NCBI RefSeq assembly: GCF_020176955.2
Contig: NZ_JAIUCZ020000003.1
Coordinates: forward strand, 806,001-870,000
Source of the DNA: Nocardia sp. alder85J
GTDB lineage: Bacteria > Actinomycetota > Actinomycetes > Mycobacteriales > Mycobacteriaceae
Direction of reading: 5' to 3'
DNA: 64,000 nt
The number at the start of each line of letters is the position of its first letter. Position 1 is the first letter of the stretch. A model generated the notes under the pieces. That model did no database searches. It saw only the letters and a list, made by a program, of their open reading frames with translations, and was not told the DNA's origin. The translations under genes and the position numbers were made by a program. Positions 32,226-40,951 of this stretch are shown here, piece after piece.

Positions 32226-33449
32226 CTATCGCATCGCGGCGGATTCGGTGGACACCCCGAGGAGTTCGGTGGCGTTGTCGCGCATGATCTTCCGGATGTC
32301 GGCCGGCCCGAACGCCGACAGCTCGTCGACGAAGGACAGCGGATCCGCCAGGCCCTCGCCGTGCGGCCAGTCGGAGCCGAACAGGATCCGGTCCACGCCG
32401 ATCACCTCGGCCAGCCGGACCAGGTCGTCCTCGTAGTACGGTGCGACCCAGACGTGTTCGCGCAGCGCCGCCACCGGATCGCGGCGGAAGGACCGTGGGG
32501 CCTGATTGGCCAGTTTGCGCAACCGCTTGGCGAGCCGGTGCACCCATTCCGAACCGTTCTCGATGCTGGCCACCCGTAGCGTCGGATGCCGGTCGAAGAC
32601 GCCGTGGACGATCAGCGATGCCATCGTGTCGTGGATTGCCCGATCGTCCACCAGCAGGGTGTCCAGTGGATCGCCGCGGCCGAACGGCTCGAAGGTCTCC
32701 TTCCCACCCCACATGGCCGCGATCCGCAGATATCCGCTGTCGCCCAGATGGAATGCCACCGGCACCCCCGCCTCGGCCAGCCGGGCCCAGACCGGATCGT
32801 GGGCCCGGTCGCCCAGTGAGCGCGGCCCGGTCGCGCCGGGTACGGGAGCCGGGCGCATGTGCACCAGGCGGGCGCCGCCGGCCAGCACCTCGTCGACCTC
32901 GGCCGCCGCGGCCCCGGGATCGGCGAGCGAGATCATCGGCGCGGTGAGTACCCGATGGTCCGGGCGATCGAAACCCCAGTCCTCGTCCAGCCAGCGGTTG
33001 AACGCGTGCAGTGAGGCCATCGTCGCCGGAACGTCTTCGCGCAGTGCCTGTTCCACCCCGCAACCGAAGGTCGGGAACAGCACCGCGGTGGCCAGGCCCT
33101 GCCGTTCGATCACCTCGACCCGGGCCGCGCGCTGCCGGTATTCCGGTCGCAACTCCTGCCGCTCCACCTGCATCAGCCCCGACCGGTCGACCCCGTCCGG
33201 CACCTGACCGCGGAACAACAGGTCGAGGCAGCCGGGCACGATGATCGGGTCGAAGGCCGGATTGGGGATGAACCGGTTGACCCGGTCACCGATGACGGCG
33301 GTGTAGTGCCCGCCGTCGCTGACCATCCGGACGCCGCGCCGCCGGAAGGCCCGGTCCAGATGCCGGGTGAACGCGTCCAGCGGTTCGTAGTAGTGGTTGT
33401 CCAGATCGATCGGCCGGTCGTCGGGCTGCTCGCCGGCGAGGTCGGTCAT
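32226..33449 (-). CDS. amidohydrolase (TIM-barrel, ACMSD-like)
   Basis: A 407-residue metal-dependent hydrolase of the amidohydrolase-2 type. The first metal motif is modified (DLDNHYYEPLDAFTRHL, with DxNHYYE where DxHxH is usual); later motifs are VAFHLGDSGYLR, ASIENGSEWV and ILFGSDWPHGEG. Many actinobacterial enzymes share the DxDxHYYE start. The ATG at 33449 has AAGGGA upstream. It heads an operon with the acyl-CoA dehydrogenase. It may hydrolyse or decarboxylate a ring-cleavage product; that is inference. Confidence 0.83.
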   Translation of the reverse strand: MTDLAGEQPDDRPIDLDNHYYEPLDAFTRHLDRAFRRRGVRMVSDGGHYTAVIGDRVNRFIPNPAFDPIIVPGCLDLLFRGQVPDGVDRSGLMQVERQELRPEYRQRAARVEVIERQGLATAVLFPTFGCGVEQALREDVPATMASLHAFNRWLDEDWGFDRPDHRVLTAPMISLADPGAAAAEVDEVLAGGARLVHMRPAPVPGATGPRSLGDRAHDPVWARLAEAGVPVAFHLGDSGYLRIAAMWGGKETFEPFGRGDPLDTLLVDDRAIHDTMASLIVHGVFDRHPTLRVASIENGSEWVHRLAKRLRKLANQAPRSFRRDPVAALREHVWVAPYYEDDLVRLAEVIGVDRILFGSDWPHGEGLADPLSFVDELSAFGPADIRKIMRDNATELLGVSTESAAMR

Positions 33450-33540
33450 TCGCGTCCCTTCCGTCGATGCCGGCCGAAGATCCACCGCTGCTGACTTTTT
33501 CACCGAGCGGGGCGAGCCGCGACCGCTGTGATGTCACGTA

Positions 33541-33568
33541 CTGTACGCCTATCTATAATGCGATACAG
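33541..33568. promoter_or_regulatory. imperfect inverted repeat upstream of the amidohydrolase operon
   Basis: CTGTACGC (33541-33548) and GCGATACAG (33560-33568) form inverted half-sites (CTGTA-CGC type) around an AT-rich centre with TATAAT. It could be a TetR-type operator; it also lies five bases from the ArsC-like gene stop. Confidence 0.45.
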
Positions 33569-33572
33569 AAAA

Positions 33573-34265
33573 TCAGCCCGCCACCGGGATGTGCAGATCG
33601 GACAGCAGTTGCAGCACCCGGCGGCGCAGATCATCGCGAATGGGCCGCACCTGCGTCAGCGACAGCCCCGCGGGATCGTCGACGATCCAGTCCTCGTAGT
33701 AGGTGTCCGGCAGCAACGGGCAGGTGTCGCCGCAGCCCAGAGTGATGATGATGTCGGCGGCCCGGACGATCTCGTCGGTCCACGGCTTCGGATATTCGTC
33801 GGTGATGTCGATGCCGGTCTCCGACATCGCCGCGATCACGGCCGGATTCAACCGGCGGCTCGGCTCGGTGCCGGCCGACCAGCCGATGGCGCGGCCACGG
33901 GCGAGCTGGAGGAAGAAACCCAGCGCCATCTGCGAGCGACCGGCGTTGTGGGTGCACAGGAACAGCACGATCGGCCGCGACTGCGCCACGCGCCCTTCGG
34001 CTTTCGCCTGGGCCAGCAGCCGCTGCCGGGCGAAGCGTTCCGCCAGCACCGGAAGGTAGAAGGTGACGCTGGCCTGGGTCACCAGCCGGTCGTAGGAATC
34101 GTGCAGTATCCGGCGCACCGCGGCGCGATCGAAGACGGTCGCGAATTCCGCGCGTAGTCGGATCTCGGCGCGGGACAGCGCCGTCGGGTGATCGAGCTCC
34201 AGAAGTCGGTAGGCCGGAGTCAGCGTTGCGTATCCGACCCGCTTCCGGTGATCGGGCTGAGACAC
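33573..34265 (-). CDS. ArsC-like low-molecular-weight phosphatase/arsenate reductase with N-terminal helical domain
   Basis: About 230 residues. The N-terminal part (HPTALSRAEIRLRAEFATVF to DSYDRLVTQASVTFY) matches the three-helix bundle seen before many actinobacterial ArsC domains. The catalytic P-loop is FLCTHNAGRSQMALGF (C-x5-R), with IITLGCGDTCPLLPDT further on. It resembles mycothiol-dependent arsenate reductases of Corynebacterium. No ars operon is adjacent, so the substrate is open. The GTG at 34265 is the furthest useful start; a shorter start is possible. Confidence 0.8.
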   Translation of the reverse strand: MSQPDHRKRVGYATLTPAYRLLELDHPTALSRAEIRLRAEFATVFDRAAVRRILHDSYDRLVTQASVTFYLPVLAERFARQRLLAQAKAEGRVAQSRPIVLFLCTHNAGRSQMALGFFLQLARGRAIGWSAGTEPSRRLNPAVIAAMSETGIDITDEYPKPWTDEIVRAADIIITLGCGDTCPLLPDTYYEDWIVDDPAGLSLTQVRPIRDDLRRRVLQLLSDLHIPVAG

Positions 34266-34390
34266 CGTCCCAGGGTCGCAGCCGCGGATTGCGGGCAGGT
34301 GAACCGTGTTCTGCGCCCAGTCGACCGAATTCGTGCCGCCCGGAACGGATATCCCGGCACGGGACGAATAGTTCTGCCGCCCCGCCGATT

Positions 34391-36004
34391 TCAGCGCAGT
34401 CGCCACCGCCGCAGCAACCGCAGGGTGAGCAGCGTACTGCCGAGCTGCTTCTCGTACGCCATTCCGGCCCGCGCCGACAGGATCTGCCGTTTCTGCACGC
34501 CGATGTTCACCGTATCGGTGTATTTCAGCAGGCCCGCATCGCCGTGCCGGGTACCGACGCCGGACTGTTTCACGCCGCCGGACGGCGTGGCCTTGGCCGA
34601 ATAGCTCGCCACGAATCCGTCGTTGACGTTCACGTTGCCGGCCTCCAGCCGATCCGCGATCCGGGTGGCGCGGGCCGTATCCCCGCTCCACACGCTGGCA
34701 TTGAGACCGTAGGTGGTGGCGTTGGCCAGCCGGATCACCTCGTCCTCGTCGTGGTACCGGTACAGCGTGACCACCGGGCCGAAGGTCTCCGCGGTGGCGT
34801 GCACCATCTCCGCGGTGACCCCGGTCAGCACGGTCGGCTCGTAGAAGGCCGGGCCGATATCGGGGCGCGCGGCACCACCGGTCAGGACGGTGGCGCCCTT
34901 GGCGCGGGCATCGGCCACGTGCGCGGCCACCCGCTCCAGGTGCTCGACCGAGACCAGCGAGCCGAAATCCGCGGTGTAGTCGTAGGTCGCGGCCGCCGTC
35001 GACCCCAATTCCGCTGCGGCGGTCACGAATCGGCGCTCGAACTCGTCGTAGACGCGATCGTGCACGTAGATCCGCTCGATGTGCATGCACGCCTGGCCGC
35101 TGTTGGCGAACACCGCGAACAGCGCGCCCGGAATCGCCTCGTCGAGTTTCGCGTCGTCCAGGACGATCATCGGATTCTTGCCGCCGAGTTCCAGGCTGCA
35201 TCCGATGAGGTTGCGGCCCGCACGTTCGCCGACGGTGCGCCCGGTGGCGGTGGAACCGGTGAACATGACGAAATCGCTGTGGTCGATCAGGGCCGGGCCG
35301 ACATCCGGACCGGCGCCGCACACCACCTGCATCAGGCCCGCCGGCAGCCCGGCCCGATACAGCAGCTCCACCCCGAACAGCGCGCACAGCGCGGTCTTGT
35401 TGTCCGGCTTCAGCACCACGCCGTTGCCCGCGATCAGGGCGGGCACCGCGTCGGACAGCGCGATGGCGAACGGGAAGTTCCACGGCGCGATGACCGCGAC
35501 CACGCCCTTGGGCCGGTGCTGTTCGATGCTGGCGCTGATGATCGGCATCGCGCCACCGCGCCGGGCGGGCTTCAGCACCCGCTTCGCCGTCTTCAGATAG
35601 TGGCTGATCACCATCGGCACATCGCAGGATTCCTCGAAGGCCATCCGCCGGGTCTTGCCGCACCCGATCTGGATCAGATCGGCGATGGTGTCGTGCTCGG
35701 TCAGAATCAGCTCGTGCGCCCGCTCGAACACCGCCAGCCGCCGCGCCACCGGCCACGAGGCCCATTCCTGTTGCGCTGCACGGGATCTCGCAGCGGCCTC
35801 GGCCACATCCTCGGGCGAGGACTGTGGCAGCGCACCGACCACCGCGCCGGTGTACACCTCGGCCATCCGGTACGGCTCGCGCTCCGCACCGGCGACGCCC
35901 GCGACCACCCGGCCGGTCAGCCGATCGATGAGCGCCGGCGTGATCCGTCCCGGCACCGTGGCCGTGCCGCCGGACCCGGCCGTCTCCGTCGCCGTCGTCT
36001 CCAT
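34391..36004 (-). CDS. gabD2: succinate-semialdehyde dehydrogenase-type aldehyde dehydrogenase
   Basis: A 537-residue NAD(P)+-dependent aldehyde dehydrogenase, closest in memory to GabD2 (Rv1731). Cofactor motif VAVIAPWNFPFAIALSDAVP and FTGSTATGRTVGERAG; catalytic Glu in SLELGGKNPMIV; catalytic Cys in ANSGQACMHIERIYV. It would oxidise succinate semialdehyde or a similar aldehyde. The C-terminus ends TLLTLRLLRRWRLR, basic as in related enzymes. It is divergent from the enoyl-CoA hydratase gene around a KstR-like site. Confidence 0.87.
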   Translation of the reverse strand: METTATETAGSGGTATVPGRITPALIDRLTGRVVAGVAGAEREPYRMAEVYTGAVVGALPQSSPEDVAEAAARSRAAQQEWASWPVARRLAVFERAHELILTEHDTIADLIQIGCGKTRRMAFEESCDVPMVISHYLKTAKRVLKPARRGGAMPIISASIEQHRPKGVVAVIAPWNFPFAIALSDAVPALIAGNGVVLKPDNKTALCALFGVELLYRAGLPAGLMQVVCGAGPDVGPALIDHSDFVMFTGSTATGRTVGERAGRNLIGCSLELGGKNPMIVLDDAKLDEAIPGALFAVFANSGQACMHIERIYVHDRVYDEFERRFVTAAAELGSTAAATYDYTADFGSLVSVEHLERVAAHVADARAKGATVLTGGAARPDIGPAFYEPTVLTGVTAEMVHATAETFGPVVTLYRYHDEDEVIRLANATTYGLNASVWSGDTARATRIADRLEAGNVNVNDGFVASYSAKATPSGGVKQSGVGTRHGDAGLLKYTDTVNIGVQKRQILSARAGMAYEKQLGSTLLTLRLLRRWRLR

Positions 36005-36062
36005 CGCCGCTCCCTCCGTCGTCGCACCGCCGCTCTCGTGGCAGAACCGGACCGTCTCAAAC

Positions 36063-36076
36063 TAGAACACGTTATT
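36063..36076. promoter_or_regulatory. KstR-like box between gabD2 and the enoyl-CoA hydratase gene
   Basis: TAGAACACGTTATT matches the KstR consensus TNNAACNNGTTNNA except at the last base. It is 59 bases before gabD2 and 65 bases before the hydratase start. Confidence 0.5.
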
Positions 36077-36140
36077 GTTTTGGACAACAGTGCGGGGTAA
36101 CTTCGTCCACGGCCCCGCCCGCACACGAGAAGGAGCAGCG

Positions 36141-36974
36141 ATGGCTGAGTCGACCGGGTCCGCCGGGTCCATTGCGGAGACCGAGGCACAACCGCACGCC
36201 CTCATCGAGCGCCGCGGCCACACCCTGATCGTCACGATGAACCGCCCGACCGTGCGCAACGCGCTCTCCGGCGAAATGCTGGAACTGATGGTGCAGGCCT
36301 GGGACACCGTCGACAACGACCCCGAGATCCGCAGCTGCATCCTCACCGGCGCCGGCAACGCGTTCTGCGCGGGCGCCGATCTGAAGGCGATGACCCGCAA
36401 CGATCCCGGCAAGAACATGAGCGAGGGCGGCGCGTTCGACCCGGCCCGCATCCCCGGCCTGCTGAAGGGCCGCCGCCTCACCAAACCGCTGATCGCCGCC
36501 GTCGAGGGCGCCGCGATCGCGGGCGGCACCGAGATCCTGCAGGGCACCGATATCCGAATCGCCGGGGAGAGCGCGAAATTCGGCATCTCCGAGGCCCGCT
36601 GGTCGCTGTATCCGATGGGCGGCTCGGCGGTGCGGCTGCCCCGCCAGATCCCCTACACCGTCGCCTGCGACCTGCTGCTGACCGGCCGGCACATCACCGC
36701 TCGTGAGGCCCTGGCGTACGGCTTGATCGGCCATGTCGTCCCCGACGGCACCGCGCTGACGAAGGCGCTGGAGATCGCGGAGCTGATCGACAACAACGGC
36801 CCGCTCGCGGTTCGCGCGATCCTGAAGACCATCCGCGACAGCGAGGGCATGCACGAGGAGGAGGCGTTCGCGGCGGATGCGAAGGTCGGGCTCGGCGTCT
36901 TCCTCAGCGACGATGCCAAGGAGGGCCCGCGGGCCTTCGCGGAGAAGCGGAAGCCGCAGTTCAAGGGACGCTGA
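36141..36974 (+). CDS. enoyl-CoA hydratase/isomerase (crotonase family)
   Basis: A 277-residue crotonase. Oxyanion-hole segments are [16 protein letters not shown] and [20 protein letters not shown]; the first catalytic Glu is in the AGGTE segment and a second acidic residue in [10 protein letters not shown]. It hydrates 2-enoyl-CoA in beta-oxidation; the substrate (fatty acid or sterol side chain) is not evident. GAGAAGGAG precedes the ATG at 36141. It overlaps no neighbour and converges with the TetR gene one base after its stop. Confidence 0.9.
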   Translation: MAESTGSAGSIAETEAQPHALIERRGHTLIVTMNRPTVRNALSGEMLELMVQAWDTVDNDPEIRSCILTGAGNAFCAGADLKAMTRNDPGKNMSEGGAFDPARIPGLLKGRRLTKPLIAAVEGAAIAGGTEILQGTDIRIAGESAKFGISEARWSLYPMGGSAVRLPRQIPYTVACDLLLTGRHITAREALAYGLIGHVVPDGTALTKALEIAELIDNNGPLAVRAILKTIRDSEGMHEEEAFAADAKVGLGVFLSDDAKEGPRAFAEKRKPQFKGR

Positions 36975-37613
36975 TCAGCGTTTGGCCGCCGTCAGCCCGA
37001 GACTGACGGGTACGGCGGCGAAGGACTCGCGCAGGCGGTCGACCAGAGCCGGTCGGCCGCCTGCGCCGTCGTCGCGCACCCAGTCGCGCCCGGCGATGCT
37101 CCAGCCGGTGGTGGCGAGTTCGGCGAGGATCCGCAACCGCAGATCGTCGGCCTCGAGCACGAGTTCCCTTGCCAGCGTGGCGATCACCTCGCGCTCGACC
37201 TCGGTGCGGTGGTACTCCACATATCCGAGCAGGGCGGGTGTGGTCAGGATCAGGCGCCGGGTCGCGACATAGCGGGTGTCCCAGTCCACCGGCAGCGCAC
37301 CGAGCGCGGCGATCAGACTGTCCCGCAACACATCCAGCACCGGCCCGGAGCCGGCCCGGCCCGGCAGCGCGGCGAGATATCCGGCCCACAACTCGGTTTC
37401 GGCCTCGACCGCCGCCGCCTCCTTCGTGGCGAAGGTACGGAAGAACGTGCTGCGCGAAACCTCCGCGGCATCGACCAGTTCCTCCACCGTGGTGGCGTCG
37501 AATCCACGCTCGGCGAACAGCCGCAACGCCGCGTCGCCGAGCGCGCGCCGAGTGCGCAGGCGTTTGCGTTCCCGGAGCGGCAGCGTGCGATCGTCCGGGT
37601 CCATGTCCGGCAT
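36975..37613 (-). CDS. TetR-family transcription regulator
   Basis: A 212-residue regulator with an N-terminal helix-turn-helix (FDATTVEELVDAAEVSRSTF then FRTFATKEAAAVEAE). The C-terminal ligand domain is typical in length. MPDMDPDDRTLPLRERKRLR at 37613 is the likely start; an ATG three codons downstream is also possible. It is divergent from the MarR-like gene and convergent with the enoyl-CoA hydratase. Its ligand is unknown. Confidence 0.87.
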   Translation of the reverse strand: MPDMDPDDRTLPLRERKRLRTRRALGDAALRLFAERGFDATTVEELVDAAEVSRSTFFRTFATKEAAAVEAETELWAGYLAALPGRAGSGPVLDVLRDSLIAALGALPVDWDTRYVATRRLILTTPALLGYVEYHRTEVEREVIATLARELVLEADDLRLRILAELATTGWSIAGRDWVRDDGAGGRPALVDRLRESFAAVPVSLGLTAAKR

Positions 37614-37674
37614 CGTAACCCAGCCGATCCTCAATTCCATAAGACATCGAGTACCTATTGAGACTTGAAATCTT

Positions 37675-37691
37675 CTGATACTCAGTGTCAG
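37675..37691. promoter_or_regulatory. operator-like inverted repeat between TetR and MarR-like genes
   Basis: CTGATAC-TCA-GTGTCAG, seven-base arms with one mismatch, in an AT-richer stretch 38 bases before the MarR-like start. Confidence 0.5.
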
Positions 37692-37729
37692 AATGGGTCG
37701 TACGGTATCCACCCGGTAAGGAGCCCACC

Positions 37730-38161
37730 ATGACCACCACCCTCAACCCGTCGATCGTCGGCCAAGCGGAGAAGCACCACTCGGCGGTCCTCACCCGCGC
37801 ACTGTCCGGCACCACCCTCGACGAACAGCAGTGGGTCACCCTCCATCTGGCCCTGGCCGCCGACGCCCCGATCGAGCGCACCGCGCACGTCACCCGCACC
37901 GCCGGCCTCACCCGCTGGGAGCCCGCCGCGGTCGAGGCCGCACTCGCCCGGCTGCTCGACACCGGCCTGCTCACCGCCCTCACTGAGAACCGCATCGAGG
38001 TCACCGCACCCGGACGCGCCCTGGCCGCCCGGATACTGGCGGAGACCGGCGACATCGTCTCCCGCGCTTACGATTCGGTGTCCCCGGAGGACCTGGCGAT
38101 CACCGCGCGGGTGCTCACCACCATCACCGCCCGCCTCTCGGCGGAACTGTCGTCACGGTGA
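37730..38161 (+). CDS. MarR-like winged-helix protein
   Basis: A 143-residue protein beginning MTTTLNPSIVGQAEKHHSAV. The middle reads like a winged helix (LTRWEPAAVEAALARLLDTG LLTALTENRIEVTAPGRA split across the wing) and the C-terminal helix SPEDLAITARVLTTITARLS suggests a dimer interface. AAGGAG is eight bases before the ATG. It is divergent from the TetR gene and probably regulates itself through the repeat at 37675-37691. Confidence 0.78.
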   Translation: MTTTLNPSIVGQAEKHHSAVLTRALSGTTLDEQQWVTLHLALAADAPIERTAHVTRTAGLTRWEPAAVEAALARLLDTGLLTALTENRIEVTAPGRALAARILAETGDIVSRAYDSVSPEDLAITARVLTTITARLSAELSSR

Positions 38162-38165
38162 TCGG

Positions 38166-39430
38166 GTGACCCACGACGCCCGATTTCCGGATGCCCGACC
38201 CCGGTGCCGCGCTGAGGATCAGTGGGTTGTCGTCGCGAGGGGGGTCGAGGTGGGTTCGCCGGGATCGGGGCCGTCCGGCTACAGCGAGTCGCCGGCCACC
38301 GTCGCCGACCAGGTGACCGCCGCCTTCGACCAACTCCCGGAGGCCGCCCGGGGCGCCCACCCCGGCTCCCCGACCAACCCGGACCTCGCGAAACAGCAAG
38401 GCGTGGCGGACGGCCGACTGATCGCGAGCGGCAACGCCACCGACGCCGACCTGCAACGAATCGCCGCCCGACTGGCCGCGGCCGGGATCACCGCCGAGGA
38501 CGTCGCGGCCATCAACGCCGGCCGGCAGGTCGAACTATCTGCGGAACAATGGAATTACCTGCACGAGTTCTACAACACCGCCGGCCTGAACGGGACGGCG
38601 TCGATGAGCGAACGACTGACCGCCCTCCACGACACCACGGCCACGGTCGCCGACCGGCTGAACACCCTCGCCAACCCGAATGTGCACTCCGCAGGCCAGG
38701 ATCCGCTGCGACCCCCGGCGTCCGCCCGACCGGCGGGCTGTACCAACTACCCCCCGACCTGCGCGACGTTCCGACCGCGGACTACAAGGTCATGCCCGGC
38801 CGCCCCAACGCCAACCTGGGCGCCTACGGACTTTCGCGAGTCGCATACATGACGGACCTGGCGGAGGCGGGTTTCCGCCTCCGGCCGGAGCACGAAAAAG
38901 AGATCTGGATCCAGGATTCGCGCGTGAAGAAGGGTCCGATCCAGACCAAGGGCACCGCCGATCTCGTGACCCGCGTCGACCCTTGGATCGGGGCCGTGGA
39001 GATCAAGAACGAGCACGACACCCTGGCCATCACCGATGATCGGATAGCGAAAGCCGCGGACCTCCTCATCGCGACCACGGAATCCCTCGACCGACTCACC
39101 TGCCGTTTCGAATGGACCACGAATCCGAGCATAGATGCCGGCGTCGGCCTCGATTCGACTCGCAAGGCCACACCCGAGGCGCGGTGGCGCGCCAATATCG
39201 AAAAGGTGAAGTTCACTCCGCTGCCGGGACATCGGCAGGACATCTGGATCCGGGACATGTGCGTCAAGCAAGGCCCCGATCCAGACCAAAGGCACAGTCG
39301 AACTCACCACCTGGATCGGGACCTCGAGATCGTCAACGAGCACCACACCCTGGCGATCGCCGATGATCAGATAGCGAATCCGCGGACCTTCTCATCGCGA
39401 CCATGGAACCCATGGGCTACCAGGCAATTA
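38166..39430 (+). pseudogene. decayed TPR-region (ESX-associated type) gene with an internal duplication
   Basis: The 5' half (to about 38700) reads as a Nocardia/mycobacterial TPR-region protein: ATDADLQRIAARLAAAGITA, LSAEQWNYLHEFYNTAGLNG. The frame is then lost: the continuation GGLYQLPPDLRDVPTADYKV lies in another frame from ~38715. Further on, a ~170-base segment (38896-39090) with IWIQDSRVKKGPIQTKGTAD is repeated at 39237-39410 as IWIRDMCVKQ, and the second copy carries one insertion and two deletions relative to the first plus a 12-base in-frame loss. At least four frame-disrupting changes make this a pseudogene. The original start and product are uncertain. Confidence 0.75.
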
Positions 39431-39435
39431 CGCGC

Positions 39436-40287
39436 TCAGCGCGCCCCGGCCTTCCGCGCCGCCGCGTTCAACCCGAACGCACCCGCCACCGCCCGGTCCC
39501 GCACCGGATCGGGCAGCGCCGCCAAGGTGGCGAACAACCGCACCCCGGTACCGGCCGCATAGTGCCGCTTGGGCTTTCGCGCACCCACAGCCCGCACCAC
39601 CGCCGCCGCCACCGAATCGACCGGTCCGGGCGACTGCCGCGCCTCGACCTTCGCCACGGCCGCGAGCTGCGCGCTGTACAGCGCGCCCGAGTCCGCCGCG
39701 AGCGTCGCGGCCGCCACCTGATCCGCCTTGGCGAAGATCTGGGTATCGGTGCCGCCGGGTTCGATGACCACCACCGGGATGCGCCAGGCCGCCAGTTCGC
39801 CGCGCAACGCGTCCGACAGGGACACCAGCGCCGCCTTGCTGGCGCCGATCGGGCCGAGGAACGGGATCGGTACCCGGGCGGTGGGTGCGCTGATGTTGAC
39901 GATCCGGCCCTGACCGGCCCGGATCAGCGGCAGGAAACTGCGGCACACGTAAGCGGGGCCGAGGGTGTTGACCTCGAACTGCCGCCGCAGCTCTGCGGGC
40001 GCCACCAGTTCCAGCGGGCCCCGGACGATGATGCCCGCGTTGTTGACCACCGCCCGCAGGCCCGCGTCGCCGACCTCTCCCGCCACCAGTTCCGCGGCGG
40101 CCGAGACGCTTTCGGGATCTGTGACGTCGATCGGGATCGGCCGCAGGCCGGGCCGCGGGGTGGCCGGGGTGGTGTGCACGCCCGCGTAGACGGTGTATCC
40201 GCGGCGGACCAGCAGGTCGGCGGTCGCCGCACCGATCCCCGCACTCGCTCCCGTGATGAACACATTCCCCTGCCCGGACTCGGACAT
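39436..40287 (-). CDS. SDR-type oxidoreductase lacking the catalytic tyrosine
   Basis: A 283-residue short-chain dehydrogenase fold. The cofactor loop is VFITGASAGIGAATADLL and VVNNAGIIVRG is normal, and the serine motif is VNISAPTA. The YxxxK motif, however, reads PIGASKAAL: the catalytic Tyr is Ile while the Lys is kept. It may be a non-catalytic or altered SDR. The ATG at 40287 has GGAGGAACC directly upstream. It is divergent from the PadR-like regulator. Confidence 0.85.
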   Translation of the reverse strand: MSESGQGNVFITGASAGIGAATADLLVRRGYTVYAGVHTTPATPRPGLRPIPIDVTDPESVSAAAELVAGEVGDAGLRAVVNNAGIIVRGPLELVAPAELRRQFEVNTLGPAYVCRSFLPLIRAGQGRIVNISAPTARVPIPFLGPIGASKAALVSLSDALRGELAAWRIPVVVIEPGGTDTQIFAKADQVAAATLAADSGALYSAQLAAVAKVEARQSPGPVDSVAAAVVRAVGARKPKRHYAAGTGVRLFATLAALPDPVRDRAVAGAFGLNAAARKAGAR

Positions 40288-40308
40288 GGTTCCTCCAGGT
40301 GTCGAATT

Positions 40309-40382
40309 TGACATGTTACTTTGAACAGGTGACCCGCAACGAACCCTCTCATGTGTGCAGGGACATGTCAATAGGAACATGT
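40309..40382. promoter_or_regulatory. ACATGT operator repeats between SDR and PadR genes
   Basis: Three ACATGT palindromes at 40311-40316, 40363-40368 and 40377-40382. The first two are embedded in TTGACATGT and ACATGTCAA, a perfect 9-bp inverted pair; the last two are 14 bases apart. Likely the PadR binding sites. Confidence 0.55.
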
Positions 40383-40408
40383 CCGCACGAACAGCACGGT
40401 GGTGTGTC

Positions 40409-40942
40409 ATGTCGCTGAGGCATGCCCTGCTGGGACTACTGGCCGAACAACCCGCCAGCGGCTGGGATCTGACCCGGCGCTTCGACGAACTGCTCGGCTC
40501 GGTCTGGCCCGCCGGGCATCCGCAGATCTACGGTGAGCTGCGCAAACTCCAGCAGGACGGGCATATCGTCGTGGACGGGGAGGGGCCGCGCGGCCGCAAG
40601 GACTACCGCATCACCGATACCGGGCTGGCCGAGGTGCGGCGCTGGCTGATCGAGGTCGACGTGGATCACACGTTCCGCCTGGAGCCGCTGCTGCGCTCGG
40701 TGTTCTTCTGGCTGCTGACGCCCGACGAACTCGCCGACTACCTCGAGCGCGAGGCCGCCTTCTATCATGGCCTCGCGCAATCGTTCCGGAAACTGGCCGC
40801 CGCCAAGGACAACGGTGATTTCGGCTTCACCCCGCAGACGACCTCGCTGCGCACCACCGCCGAGGCGGGGATCCGGATCACCGAGGCGCTGGGTTCCTGG
40901 GCGGAGTGGGCCAACCCCCGCAGCCCCGATGACGCGGTGTGA
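40409..40942 (+). CDS. PadR-family transcription regulator
   Basis: A 177-residue PadR regulator: MSLRHALLGLLAEQPASGWD, then SVWPAGHPQIYGELRKLQQD with the winged-helix, and a C-terminal helical dimer domain (PLLRSVFFWLLTPDELADYL). An upstream ATG at 40379 would add ten residues. It is divergent from the SDR gene; PadR proteins usually repress such a neighbour. Confidence 0.88.
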   Translation: MSLRHALLGLLAEQPASGWDLTRRFDELLGSVWPAGHPQIYGELRKLQQDGHIVVDGEGPRGRKDYRITDTGLAEVRRWLIEVDVDHTFRLEPLLRSVFFWLLTPDELADYLEREAAFYHGLAQSFRKLAAAKDNGDFGFTPQTTSLRTTAEAGIRITEALGSWAEWANPRSPDDAV

Positions 40943-40951
40943 GAAGGAGAT

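Noticed and set aside
34226..36100. 624-codon open frame antisense to the aldehyde dehydrogenase
   Set aside because: Third-position GC bias leaves stops absent on the reverse strand; no family resemblance.
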